Below, piece after piece: positions 35,897 through 47,373 of a stretch of DNA of 64,000 nt. The position numbers and the translations under genes are program-made. Origin of the DNA: Ailanthus altissimus (Eukaryota; Streptophyta; Magnoliopsida; Sapindales; Simaroubaceae). Each line of letters starts with the position of its first letter. Positions within the stretch are counted from its first letter, which is position 1. Location of the stretch: NCBI GenBank assembly GCA_946807835.1, contig OX327695.1, forward strand, positions 29,308,501 to 29,372,500, written 5' to 3'. The notes below the pieces were generated by a model, which was not told the DNA's origin, did not search any database, and saw only the letters and a program-made list of their open reading frames with translations.

Positions 35897-38800
35897 ATGG
35901 TGTTGTTAATTATATAAGAAATTATGTAACTCCTTAGATTATTTATATATATATATATATGCCACATATTGTTGATAAGATTCCAAAAACTTATCTCATA
36001 CTCTGAAATAGGCTAAATTATTTATTTTTCTTTGCTCGGGAATTAATTCTATAGCGATAAGACTATCCAAGAGTGATGATATATGAAAAAAGAAAAAGAA
36101 AAGAAGAAGAATCATCAAATAGCAAATAGCAAATAGCAATGCAATAAGGTCGTGGGTGATTGCTGGCCACCACTACCAACAAAACAATGACAACCCATTC
36201 ATGTTTCAAGTGCCCGCCTTTGAAATTGATCTTCGGATTCCCCATTTTCTCGAAAGAACTAAATGGTTTTTAATTAATTTAAGAAAAATTAATAGTTTAG
36301 TTTTTATATTTTGTTAAATTAATTATATAATTTATCATATTTTAAAAATTATTAATTATATTTTAAAGACATTTTTGCTATTATTTTAATCTTTAAAATA
36401 TGCTTTTTTCTATTATTTTTATTTTTAAAATAGGATCATTTTCGTTCTATAATTATTAATTTTAAAATATTAAGAATCTAATGAGTAATTCAATAAAAAT
36501 ATAGGGTTAAAGTAAAATTTTTTCTTAATTTTAAAAAAAAAATCTTGTCAATTTCATAGATTATATAGTTGTATAATTTTAAATTCTGTAATCACCTTAA
36601 AAGAGAGTGACTGCTGATTTTTTTTTTTAATTCTAAAACAAGAAGATAATTAATTATTTTTTGAAAAAACTATAATTATCCTCCTAAATTTGTTTTACAT
36701 ACCATTTTTTAAAATCATTCATTACTTTTTTTGGTTAGGATGATAATTATAATTTTTTTAATATCACTTTAATTTTTAAAAGATAAATTTTAAAAAATTT
36801 AAAAGAGAAAATAGTATTAATTTTTCAAACCATAAGAAAGTAATTAACAAGTATTTTTTTTATACAGGCATTGCTATTGATATTATATTAGATTTTAAAA
36901 TTAATATTTTATTAAATTATACAATTAAAATTAATATTTTAATAAATTATACAATTGAAGTTGATATTTCATTAATTAACTACTACATTATTTTAATATT
37001 TATCAAGATTTAAACTTCTAACTTAAATTAAAAAAATATTATACGAAAGTAATTAACTAATTTTAAAATTGAGTAACTTTGTAAACCACTGAACTAAACA
37101 AAACTTATCCGGGGGGACGAGGGTTGTTGTGTAGTCATGCCATCGATGGAGTGATGTTTAATTATCATGTTTTTTTTTTTTAATTAATTCTTCCACGTTT
37201 TTCATGAGGTAGGATTTGAGACAATGGAAGTTACAAAAAGTGGGTGGAGCACCAATTGAATTATTTGTAAGAGATGGACAGCCAAATGTCCATCATTCAT
37301 TTACTTTCTATAATATCAAACTTTTTTATTGCAAGTATGGATATGTGTTAGAAATAATTTAATGAATTATACTAATTTATTATTTATCGAGTAATATTAT
37401 TACGTGATATTATTTAATTAATGTATAATTTTTATATAATTTATAATATATTATAATTTTTTTATTATATCTTAAAGAATTTTATATAATAAATTACATA
37501 GTCCTAGGAATTGAATTTGGGGTTTGGGCGGTTGGCATTATAATATAAATTTTTAAAAATAATAATATTTTTATTTCATATCAATAATAAATGAACTGAA
37601 AAAAAATTTATTGTTAAAAACTTTAATATAATCTTAAGAATTGGTGAAGATGTATAAATTTCTTAATTTTTAATATTTTATTTTTAAAATTGTTAATTGT
37701 AGATGGTTTTTTCATAGAAAAATAAAATATTAAACAATAAATATGTATTATATTATTCGTAAAAATAAATTTTATATCTTAAAATTAATAGAATAAAGAT
37801 CAAAATTTATAAAAATAAAATACATTTAAAGTTATAATAGTAAAATATTAAAAAATTAACTAATATATAAATAAAACTATTAAAATTTAAAATATTAAAA
37901 TTTACTTATTTGTTGGAGATTTTTTTTCTTAACTTTTGAGTTAGGAATAAGAATTTAATACAAATTTGAAGAGAACATAAAATCACTAATGTGTGACATT
38001 CTATAATTGTAAGTCTATTTATATAAGTTAAATTAGAAAAAAAAAATTCATGTAGAAAAAGAATTACAAGTATATAATTTCTTTATATTAAAGAAAATAT
38101 GTATTCCATCTTTTATATAGGGAAAAAATTATAAGCATAAAATTATTTTGTATTAAGGACTACTTATAAATATAAAATTATTTTTATTAAGATAAGAGAA
38201 TAAAGTTAAAAAAAATATAAGAAAATAAGGATCACTTATAAATTAAAAATTATTTTTAGTAGATAAAGACATTAATGTAGAGAAAGACAAGATATTATTT
38301 GAACATTAAATAATATATTAAAAAATTAGTTTTTAATACTAATGTGAACTATTTTTTTAAATTAACAATTTAACTCACTAAGTATAAAAAATTTTAAAAA
38401 AATTTGAGGAGTCAAAAAAAATATTTTAATATTAAAAAAATTATACATGCATATATATACAAATTTAGAGGAAACTGTTGCAATAAATTCTCTTTCTCTC
38501 TCTCTATATCTCTCTCTATATATAAAAATTTGGGAGAAAAGCGACGATAGTTGATTAATGTGAGATTCTTGTGAAATTTGCTTTACAAACCGTTATTTGC
38601 AACTCAATGGCAAAGTCAGTTGATGTTAATACTAGTGTCACAGATCTTTCGAGAACCGTACTGCTTTAGATGCATTGTGTACTAAGCAATTAAAAAAATC
38701 ACACAAAGAAGAGAAGAAACACACATACCAACTATTTAAAAGAATGTCCTCTGTATTGCTGAAGAGAAATACAAGTTATGAGATATTTTGTGTAAGTGAG

Positions 38801-39371
38801 GGTCTCCCCTTTATATACTAACAGCCCTATACAATCGACGGTTGAGATCTAAATGATCTAATGATGTACATACAAGATGAAATAATATACTCTAAAATAT
38901 TTTTAGATGCTATCACATATTTTACGAAATATTTTCCTTTCAAATTGGAGTTAACAACCCTAATAAATCGTGGGTTTGGCTCGATTCTTAACCCATGTCA
39001 GCGAGTCTTCTAAAAAATCCGGCCCACGATCTGTTCCAACAGTCTTTAAGACCTCTAGGAGGTTTTGTCGCGTATTAAGTGTTTGAGAAAATGCTTGAGA
39101 ATACATGGAGCGTGACACTAATCATATATTAAAGAGCTGGGGGTGTAGGCAAGTGTGTGTGTGTGTGTGTGTGTTTTTTATTTAATTGTTATTTATTGTT
39201 TATTACAATAATAATGTTATATTTATATTAATAAAGAAACAACATTGACTCTCAAATCTAGTACCACTTAAGTATTAGCTTCAGCTTTAGTTTTCATATT
39301 ATGTATTGAAATTTTTTTCTAAGGTCTTAATATTTTAATAACTAATATTTAGTACTCTAAAATCTTAAGTG
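35897..39371. other. AT-rich intergenic DNA with simple repeats
   Basis: About 3.5 kb, extremely AT-rich, no credible gene. Seen inside: (TA)n at 35943-35960; CT/TATA runs at 38485-38525; (GT)n at 39155-39173. At about 38690-39070 a stretch with CTCCCCTTTATATAC could be an old LTR fragment, but no partner or boundary was found. Confidence 0.55.
36892..36990. repeat. Short AT-rich tandem repeat
   Basis: About three degenerate copies of a unit of roughly 35 bp, AAAATTAATATTTTATTAAA followed by TTATACAATT. Confidence 0.65.
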
Positions 39372-39900
39372 TGTTACAGAAGACTTTATCCACAAATAAA
39401 ATAAAAATAGAAAAGATAAACATAGTAATAGAGATAATAATCATATATACAATATACAAAAATATATGTGGTTTGATAATAACCGCCTACATTTACGGTA
39501 GATCATAAGATCTTATCTTCTTTTATTATCAGTTTACAAAGAACTCTCACAAGAGATTATAAGAAATATATAAATAGATGAGCTCCTAAAAACTTTATCA
39601 CTTCTATCTTATGCGCTCAACACTTAAACACTCCCATAACACTCTCCTGCACACTCTGCTCTCTATTCTCTCTCTTATTGATGTATTGATAATTTTAATA
39701 AATTATAAAGGTTTATATAAGTTTTAAAATATCTTTAAAAATCTTATTTTTTGTTAGAATATAAATTCACGTGTTTTAAAAATTTAAAATTAACTTAAAC
39801 ACGTAAAGAAAACTTAAAATTGTAATTTTCTAAAAATGGGTAGCAAGGCCCCAGAAACAGGCCTCTTCTTATGCTTTAACGCCTCTTCTCACTTTCAATT
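39372..39900 (-). mobile_element. Degenerate LTR remnant
   Basis: Starts TGTTACAGAAG. It carries a decayed form of the block found in the other LTRs here (TATGTGGTTTG ... CCTACATTTACGG, about 39465-39505), followed by a TTTATATAAG box near 39712. The order matches a minus-strand LTR like those at 22.7 and 46.6 kb. The right boundary is a guess. Confidence 0.45.
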
Positions 39901-40073
39901 CTCTATTTTGTCTTTTTTTAACATCCAATGCATATTTGGTATCTCATTGATTTTTAACTCAAAATTAAATTTTAAATAACTAAAATTCTAATTTATATAA
40001 TTAAAAATATAAAATTTATATATTTTTAATTTTCGTAACATTTGATATATTTATTATTTATTAATGTTAAATA

Positions 40074-40930
40074 TGTTAACAAATTGGTCATTCAATAATC
40101 TTGGTTGGATAAGAATTTAGATGAATACAAAAGTGAAGAGTCACAAGAAGTCGAGAAACGTGTGAGACATGTATGAAGAAGTCTAAGGTGTATGGGACAC
40201 GAAGAGGGAAGCGAAACTGGACTCGAAGACCGAAGAAAGCATAGAAAACGCTCGAGAAGGCACTAGGGCCGAGCGTCGCGGCCCCGATGGCTAAGAGCCG
40301 TAGCGCCCAAACTAGAAGCCTAGCGCCACAGCGCTGGGTCCTCAACACCGCGGTGATGGACGTAATGAAGCCCAGAGCCCCAGCGCTGCGGCGATGAGCA
40401 CGATAATGGCCAATGCCACAATGTCCAAGAATGAGTGCCATAGCGCCAGAAGCGTCAGGATGTTCGTTTTTTTATTTAGATTTTGAGTTTTGAAAAGTTT
40501 AAGACTTCCAAAACAAGATGACTCTTACTCTAACAAGGAATAGGGTTAGTAAGCACGAAATAAATCCTATATAAACACTTGTAAACCCTTTAGTTGAGAT
40601 TAAGCATTAAGAGAGACTCTAAGAGAAGAAAAGAACTGGATAGATACTAAGTGCTTGTGTACACTAGAGTGGACCGTCGTTTGGGTATTCATTACTCGTG
40701 GTAGAGTAAGGGTACACTAAAATACTAAACATTAAGTTCTTTTGAGGGTTCTTCATTGGGTTTTTCTTGTAAAATCTCTAGGGAGTTATAAGAGAGGCTA
40801 GGATCTTTAGATCCACTGTGAATATAGATAATTAACCAAACCATGTAAGATTGTGTTGTACTTTTTTATATTCTACTTTAGATTCTTGGTATTTGCTTGA
40901 TTAACAGGTTATATAAACTAATTAGAGGTT
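40074..40930 (+). mobile_element. LTR remnant, inverted homologue of the 22.7 kb solo LTR
   Basis: Its reverse complement aligns with 22695-23563 over most of its length. Shared blocks include ATCCTAGCCTCTCTTATAA, TTTACAAGTGTTTATATAG, ACCCTATTCCTTGTT and GTGACTCTTCACTTT. The GC-rich array is at 40270-40460 and the TATA-like TATATAA at 40570. It starts TGTTAACAAATTGG. The 3' end is blurred and no target duplication was found, so it is a solo LTR or a fragment. Confidence 0.7.
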
Positions 40931-41640
40931 TAGTTTTTTCACTGTCATTTTGTTTAACTAGAGATTTGCTAGAATGCCACTGTCGCCGGCCACTGTCATT
41001 TCAGATCCTAGTCGTTCTGTGACGACGTGACCAACACCGCCCACACCAACCGAATCCCCCATCATCGGTCGTTCAGTGCCGTCGCCAACGCGCCAATCTG
41101 AGGTCAAAAACTGCCAAAACTTTATTGCCGCCAATTACTTTCACTTTAGATCTCGGCCATTATACGACGGTGTGACCGACACCTCCCAAGCCAAAATAAT
41201 CCTCAGTCACTGACCGTACAAACGCCGCCGAGTTTACCTAAATCGGAGGTCGGAGCAAGCTGGACGCGCCATCTGAAGTTCACTAGTTTCTGTTAAGGGC
41301 CTGTTTGTAAACTTTTCAGTATTTTCAGGTCAGATTATAATTTTTTTATTCTTTTGAGCTTTTTTTGCAATTTTCAAAAGTTTTGAGGTATTTTTGCAAT
41401 TATAGTATATTTTAGGGGTCATTTTATAATTTTTGGAGAAATTAGGAGCTATTTTACAATTATTATATTTTGAGAGATTAATTTATAATTATTAAAAGTT
41501 TAGGAGTTTACTTGTAATTAGTACAAGTTTAGGGACTAGATTGTCATTAAAAAAAAGTTTTTTTTTTAATTTATGGATAAGTGTAGTACTTCTATTGGTT
41601 TAACTTTACTTAAGCCATGCCACATATTTGGAATATCTTA
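40931..41640. other. Unassigned spacer with a GC-rich islet
   Basis: 40964-41290 is unusually GC-rich (repeated CCGCC, CGACG and TGACC-type words) between AT-rich neighbours. It is followed by about 270 bp of loosely repeated TTTACAATTATT-like units. No open frame or family was recognised. It might be decayed 5' sequence of the copia element that follows. Confidence 0.4.
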
Positions 41641-44600
41641 AGGTGCGGCTTTTACAAGAACTACTGTTACTACTGTACAGAATAGTGTGAATCATTCTCT
41701 TAATAACCTTGAATTTTTACTCCGTCTACTCCTTTTTAATTCTGGTAAACCCTTAATTTCTGCTTCTTCCAATATTTCAGGTAATTCTTCTTGGTATCTT
41801 GACTCTGCAGTTATAATCATATGACTTCTGATCCTACTATTTTCTCTTCTAAAACTTTTAATTCCTATTTACTATCTATTCAAACTGCTAATGGTTCCCT
41901 GATGAAAGTTAACCATGTTAGTCACGTGTCTTGCCTTAATCTTTCTATATCTAACACTTTTTTTTATTCCTAACCTTACCTTAAATCTTTTGTTTGTTGG
42001 TCAATTATGCGAACTTAGTCTTAATGTCTTGTTTACTGTTTCTGGTTGTTGTGTGCAGGATCCAAAGACCGGTCGGACGCTTGGGACAGGCCGTAAGGTT
42101 GGACGTCTGTATGAACTTATCTCTTTAGATTTATCTTTTATATATCCTTTGTATGCAGCATCTACCTCTTCGGTGCATTCGTTACATCTTTGGCATTCTG
42201 GTTTGGGTCATGCGTCAATCAATCGCATTAGATCTCTAGTATCCAGTGGTCACTTAGGTATTGTTTCTGATAATAAAGATGATTGCCTTACATGTCCTTT
42301 AGATAAACAACCAGTCTTACCTTTTGATAATAATACTACTGTCTCTCATGCTCCATTTGATCTTGTACATTCTGATATATAGGGTATTTCTCCAAATCCT
42401 ATAATGGGAGGATCCAAATATTTTGTGATCTTCGTTGATGAATATTCTCGGTATACTTAGTTGTTCCTTATGAAACAACGATCTAAATTTACTAAAATTT
42501 ACCGAGATTTTGCTTAGATGGTTAAAACTCAATTCTCATGTCCTATTAAGATTTTTCGCACTGATAATGCTATGGAGTATAGAGACTCTGATTTTTTAAA
42601 TCTTTTACAGGAACATAGTACTATATGTTAAAGGTCTTGTCCTGGTACATCTTAGTAAAATAGGAGAGCTGAATGTAAACACAGACACATTTTAGATACT
42701 ACTCGTGCTTTTCTTATTTCTTCCTCTTATCCTGAACCTTTTTGGGGAGAAGCTGCTTTAACCGCTGTCTTTACCATTAATCGTATTCCTTCTCCTGTTA
42801 TAGAGAACAAGTCACCTTATGAGCATCTTTATGGAACTCCACCTAATTGCAAACTCCTCAAAGTATTTGGTTGTGTTTGTTTTGTTCTACTTTAAAAATA
42901 TGAGCATACTAAACTCGAGCCACGTACTCGATTATGTTGTTTCTTGGGATACGGGATAGAACATAAATGTTATAAGTGTTGGGATTCTATATCTAACCAA
43001 CTTCGTGTTTCTCGTCATGTAGTCTTTCTCGAGCATACGATGTTTTTCTCTGTATCTAACTTTAAATCTGTGTCTCCTCCTATGTCACAATTTTTTACAG
43101 ATAATTCTGTTGATCTTTTTCCCGATACTTTACCTGCAGATATTTCTTCTGAGTTTCATACAAGTAAATCTGCTGAAACGACGCCTGCTTCTGAGCCTCC
43201 TACCTCGTCTGAAGGATTTGCTCTCAACATCCCTAAGGCTTTCTCTATACCCTCTCTTCATCGTTCATCTCGGATAAGAGAACTTCCTGTTAAACATTGT
43301 GATTATCACTGTTTCTTTACTACTCTTTCTTTATATGAGCCTCAATTACATTCCGATGCTAGTTCTAATTTTATTTGGTAGCAAGCATGACAGAAGAATT
43401 GCAGGCTCTTGACAAGTCTCATACTTGGGATTTTGTTAGTCCTCTTTCTAATAAAACTGTCATTGGATACAAATGGATGTATAAGATCAAGACCTTTGAT
43501 GGATCTATTAAGCGTTATAAAGCCTGCCTTGTTGCCAAAGGCTTTACCTAAGAATATGGAATAGATTATGAAGGAACTTTTGCGTCAGTTGCTAGACTTA
43601 CTTCTGTTCGAAGTTTATTAGCTATTGCTGCAGTTCGTAGTTGGACATTATTTCAGATAGATGTAAAAAATGTTCTCCTCAATGGTGATCTCACTGAAGA
43701 AGTGTATATAAAGCCTTTTTTCAATTATCCACATCCTCCAGGCAAAGTCTGTAAACTTCATTGTGCTCTGTATGGTCTTAAACAAGCTCCTCGTGCATAG
43801 TTTGCAAAGTTTAGTGGGACTATTATTCAGCATGATTTTCAGTCTAGTCCCTATGACTCAGCTCTTTTTATCTGCAAGACAGCACAAGGTTGTGTTCTCC
43901 TACTTATCTGTGTTGGTGATATGATTATCACGGGTGATGATCTTCTTGGTATTTTCACTCTCAAAAACTTTCTTTAGCAACACTTTGAGATGAAAGATTT
44001 TGGCAATCTTAGTTATTTCCTTGGCCTTGAAGTACTCTACTGGATATTATCTTTCTCAGGCTAAATATGCATCCGATCTACTTGCTAAAGCTGGGTTGCA
44101 GACAGTAAGACTGCCTCCACTCCTCTAGAGCCTAATGCCAAACTCTGATCCTCTTATGGTACTCTTCTCAGTGATGCTGCCCTTTATCGTCAATTGGTTG
44201 GTAGTTTAATCTACCTTACAGTTACTCGCCCAGACATTACTCATGTTGTTCATGTTGTAAGTTAGTTTATGGCCGCTCCTTGTACTTCTCATTATGCAGC
44301 AGTTCTTCATATCTTACGTTATCTCAACAGTACACTTTTTCACGATCTCCATTTTTTGGCTCACTTTTCTCTTGTGTTACGAGCTCATGCTGATGCGGAT
44401 TGGGTGGGTGATCTTACGGATCGTAGATTAACTACTGAATTTTGTCTTTTCTTGGGTGATTCTCTTCTTTCGTAAAAAAGTAAGAAACAGACAATTGTTG
44501 CTTGCTCGAGTACTGAAGCTAAATACTGTGCTCTTACAAATACTACTCAAGAAATTATCTGACTCCGCTGGCTCTTGAAAATATGAGTATTTCTCATATT

Positions 44601-45031
44601 AGAGCTACACCTCTTTATTGTGACAATTAAAGTGCTATCCAAATTGCCTACAATGATGTGTTTCATGAGCGTACTAAACATATTGAAAAGATTGTCACTT
44701 TGTTCGGCAACACGTTTCTCAAGGCACTATTGTGCTTCATTCCATCTCATATGAGGAGCAACCTCCTAATATTTTTACCAAATCTCTTCTTCCGCACTAT
44801 TTTCATGCTCTAGTCTCCAAACTCAAACTTGCTTCTACTGCGCCATCTTGAGTTTGAAGGGGGGTATTAAAGAATAATTCTTTTATACCCTCCTACCATA
44901 TATACATGTTATTAATGTAAAATATTTTTTCTTTATATATATTACTTTCCTATTATGTAATAAGGTTATAGCCTATATAAAAGCTCCATTGTACAACTTT
45001 ACAATATACAGTAAAATATATTTTCTTTACA
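41640..45031 (+). pseudogene. Decayed Ty1/copia retrotransposon B, 5' end missing
   Basis: Order of recognisable pieces: protease WYLDSA (41790), gag-pre-integrase LWHSGLGHASINRIRSL (42190), integrase core (42360-42880), and the linker ending IPSLHRSSRIRELPV (43260). RT follows with YKWMYKIKTFDGSIKRYKA (43470), [13 protein letters not shown] (43770) and an active-site box reading CVGDMI instead of YVDDMI (43905). RNase H follows with HADADWVGDLTDRR (44385) and ACSSTEAKY (44500). The last codons read KLKLASTAPS before a stop at 44850. Most gag and the 5' LTR are absent. Many TAG/TAA stops occur where Trp, Gln or Tyr would be expected. Confidence 0.85.
44865..45031 (+). repeat. 3' LTR of copia element B
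   Basis: Follows the purine tract AAGGGGGG (44857-44864). Contains TATATAAAAGCTCC (about 44973), a likely TATA/R region, and ends near TTTCTTTACA. No upstream partner LTR was found, so its extent is inferred from the tract and the terminal CA. Confidence 0.6.
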
Positions 45032-45067
45032 TTTTTTATATTTACAAAGTTTATATTGATCAATAAA

Positions 45068-46299
45068 TAGAGATGGCAAAGGATCGTGCCATTCACATTT
45101 TGTAGTGTGTCTTGGGTCGGCATGACACATTACAGTGTCATGCTTACACGGCATTGCTCAAGTAATTATGTCATATTAGACAATCATTTGAGGCCCAACA
45201 TGTTATCCAACAAGAGTTCACGATAGGTTGTGTCAGGCACAGGCTTGTGTTGTGCCTATTTTTAAAATTTTTATTTTTAAAAAATATTCAATTTTATTTA
45301 CATATTTATTATTTTTAAATATTAATAATTTTCTTACAATATTTTAATTGCAATTATAAACATAGTAATAACATTTAAAATTATTAAATTATTTTATTGA
45401 ATTGAAATTGTGTTATAATCATAAATTCATATTTGAAATTACAATTTCTTTAAAGATAAAAATTTATTGATATTATCCCAAATATGAAATTATATATTTC
45501 AAATACAAAAATAAAGTATCAAATTTACATACTATAGTTACAATACGTTTCAACTAGGTTGACACTTATTGAACTATCTATTATTTATAAATTTAACTAT
45601 TTTTTTAATAAATTACAAATTTTTATTATTGAAAGCAAAAATAACAAAAAGACATGGTTAGAGATTTTCAGAATTTTGATATTTAATCATTAAAATTTTT
45701 ATTTTTAAATTTTAATGATCAAATATCAAAGTTCTAAAAATCTCTGATCATATCTTTTTGTCAATTTTGTTTTTAATCCTCTGCATTTTCTTAATCTTTT
45801 ATATACACTAAAACTTCAAAAGTTTTTGATGCCTATTTTGATCATTTTCGTCTAATATCCTATCCATTGCACTAAAAATAAATTTTGATGTTTCAGTGAA
45901 TACTTAAGGTGTTAATAGATCTTAAACTATGCTTGATATCACAAAGCAAACTCTTTCGTTTGATTTTTATTATGATAAAATATCAAATTTTCTTTACTAT
46001 TATAATCTCAACATAGAAAAATAATCAATATCAATAAATTTTTTTCAATTCAAATTCTTTTTGTAAAGGCTGTCGATAGTTCTTAAATTTTTTTTTAAAA
46101 TAAAAAAAGGCTCATAGCATGGCCCATTGGGCTTGCCATGCTACTGGCAAAGGGTTGTGTTGGGGTATGGCCTAAGCTGTTGTGCCTGGACTGACACGAC
46201 AAGATATACTTTCATGCCATGTCGATTTAGGCACGACAACATGCCTAGGCCAAAATTTAATGGGCCATGTTGGCACAATCGACTTAACTGCCACCTCTA
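45068..46299. mobile_element. Non-autonomous hAT-like element
   Basis: 1232 bp beginning TAGAGATGGCAA and ending in the complement of TAGAGGTGGCA, the same end type as the element at 26877. Subterminal regions are enriched in GGC, GTGCC and CATGAC/GCACGAC-like words on both sides, while the middle is AT-rich. The possible 8 bp duplication (TCAATAAA / ATGATAAG) matches at only four positions. No transposase was found. A long hairpin lies inside (45645-45760). Confidence 0.65.
45645..45760. repeat. Near-perfect 54 bp inverted repeat (hairpin)
   Basis: The left arm 45645-45698 and right arm 45707-45760 are reverse complements with few mismatches, separated by about 8 bp. Example pair: GAGATTTTCAGAATTTTGAT with ATCAAAGTTCTAAAAATCTC. 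Confidence 0.85.
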
Positions 46300-46575
46300 A
46301 TGATAAGATCTCATTAATTGAAAAAATTATCAATTTAGTTCTTAAATTTCTTTTTTATTTATCCATTAAATTTTTTAAATTACTCAATTTAATCTTTATT
46401 GTTAAAAAAATAACATTTAAAATGTACTTTTATAATAAGATAAGTTTGATTAAATATATGATCATTAATTATGATTAGATATATTATTTTTCTTTAATGT
46501 CCAAAAAACAAATATAATTCAAACGTTATTTTTTAATAATGGAGATTAAATGGAATATTTAAAAAAAATAAATAT
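46300..46575. other. AT-rich spacer
   Basis: Short AT-rich gap between the hAT-like element and copia element C. Nothing recognised. Confidence 0.6.
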
Positions 46576-46580
46576 TTAAT

Positions 46581-47304
46581 TGTTGAAGCAGAAGCACACA
46601 AACAAGTTAAACAATTCACCCAAGTAATATAATAATGCAGAACAAGTTATTAAGAAATAAAAGAGAGAAATAGTAGAAGAAGAACACACAAATAATTACG
46701 TGGTTCGGAAACTTGCCTACGTCCACGGCGGATCAAGATCACACTCTTCTCTTATTATGAATCACAAGGCAACCACAAAGTATGCCTATTACAAGAAAGA
46801 TCACAAAGAAAACTCTCTCTTACCCTCTAGGAATTTTCTCTCACAAAGAACCACTAAGAATTATCACTAAGATTATTGTTGATCACCAAGATGTGTTTAC
46901 AAGCCAATTGATAGCCTTTATATAGGCCTTGGGACGTCTTAAGTTTTCCCTAAACATTAGGGAGTCGTATTAAGGAGTCCTAAAGCAAGTGGGAGACGAA
47001 ATTAGGAAGTTTTCTAATTTCGAGATACTGTTCCCGAATCCAGCACTGCAGCGCTAGGATCTCGTCGCTCCAGCGCTGGCGAGCTTTCTGGTGAGCGCTG
47101 TGGCATTGGCTTCCTGGTGCCGCGGCGCTAACATACTGGAATTTACACCGCAGCGCCCATGCCTTGTCGCTGCGGCGCTGGCGCCTGGCGCGCCCTTCTT
47201 CGTTTTTTGCCTCCTTTCGCGTCTGTCTTCGATCCGTGCACACCCTACGCACTTGGATTGATCCCCAAATCATATTCCAATGATTTTTAATCAATATTCT
47301 CACA
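46581..47304 (-). repeat. 3' LTR of element C
   Basis: 724 bp, TGTTGAAGC ... TCTCACA on the plus strand. Contains a minus-strand TATA box (GGCCTATATAAAGGC, 46911-46925), the upstream GC-rich array (47038-47197), and the TACGTGGTTCGG / CCTACGTCCACGG block (46698-46730). The purine tract GGAGGGGATT abuts it at 47305-47314. Confidence 0.95.
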
Positions 47305-47373
47305 AATCCCCTCCTTGATTCAAAATCATTCACAAAGTAAATCGATCTTTCATTTTCGCATCTTCGGTCACCC

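Noticed and set aside
38690..39070. Possible further LTR (CTCCCCTTTATATAC region)
   Set aside because: No partner copy, terminal TG/CA pair or target duplication could be found.
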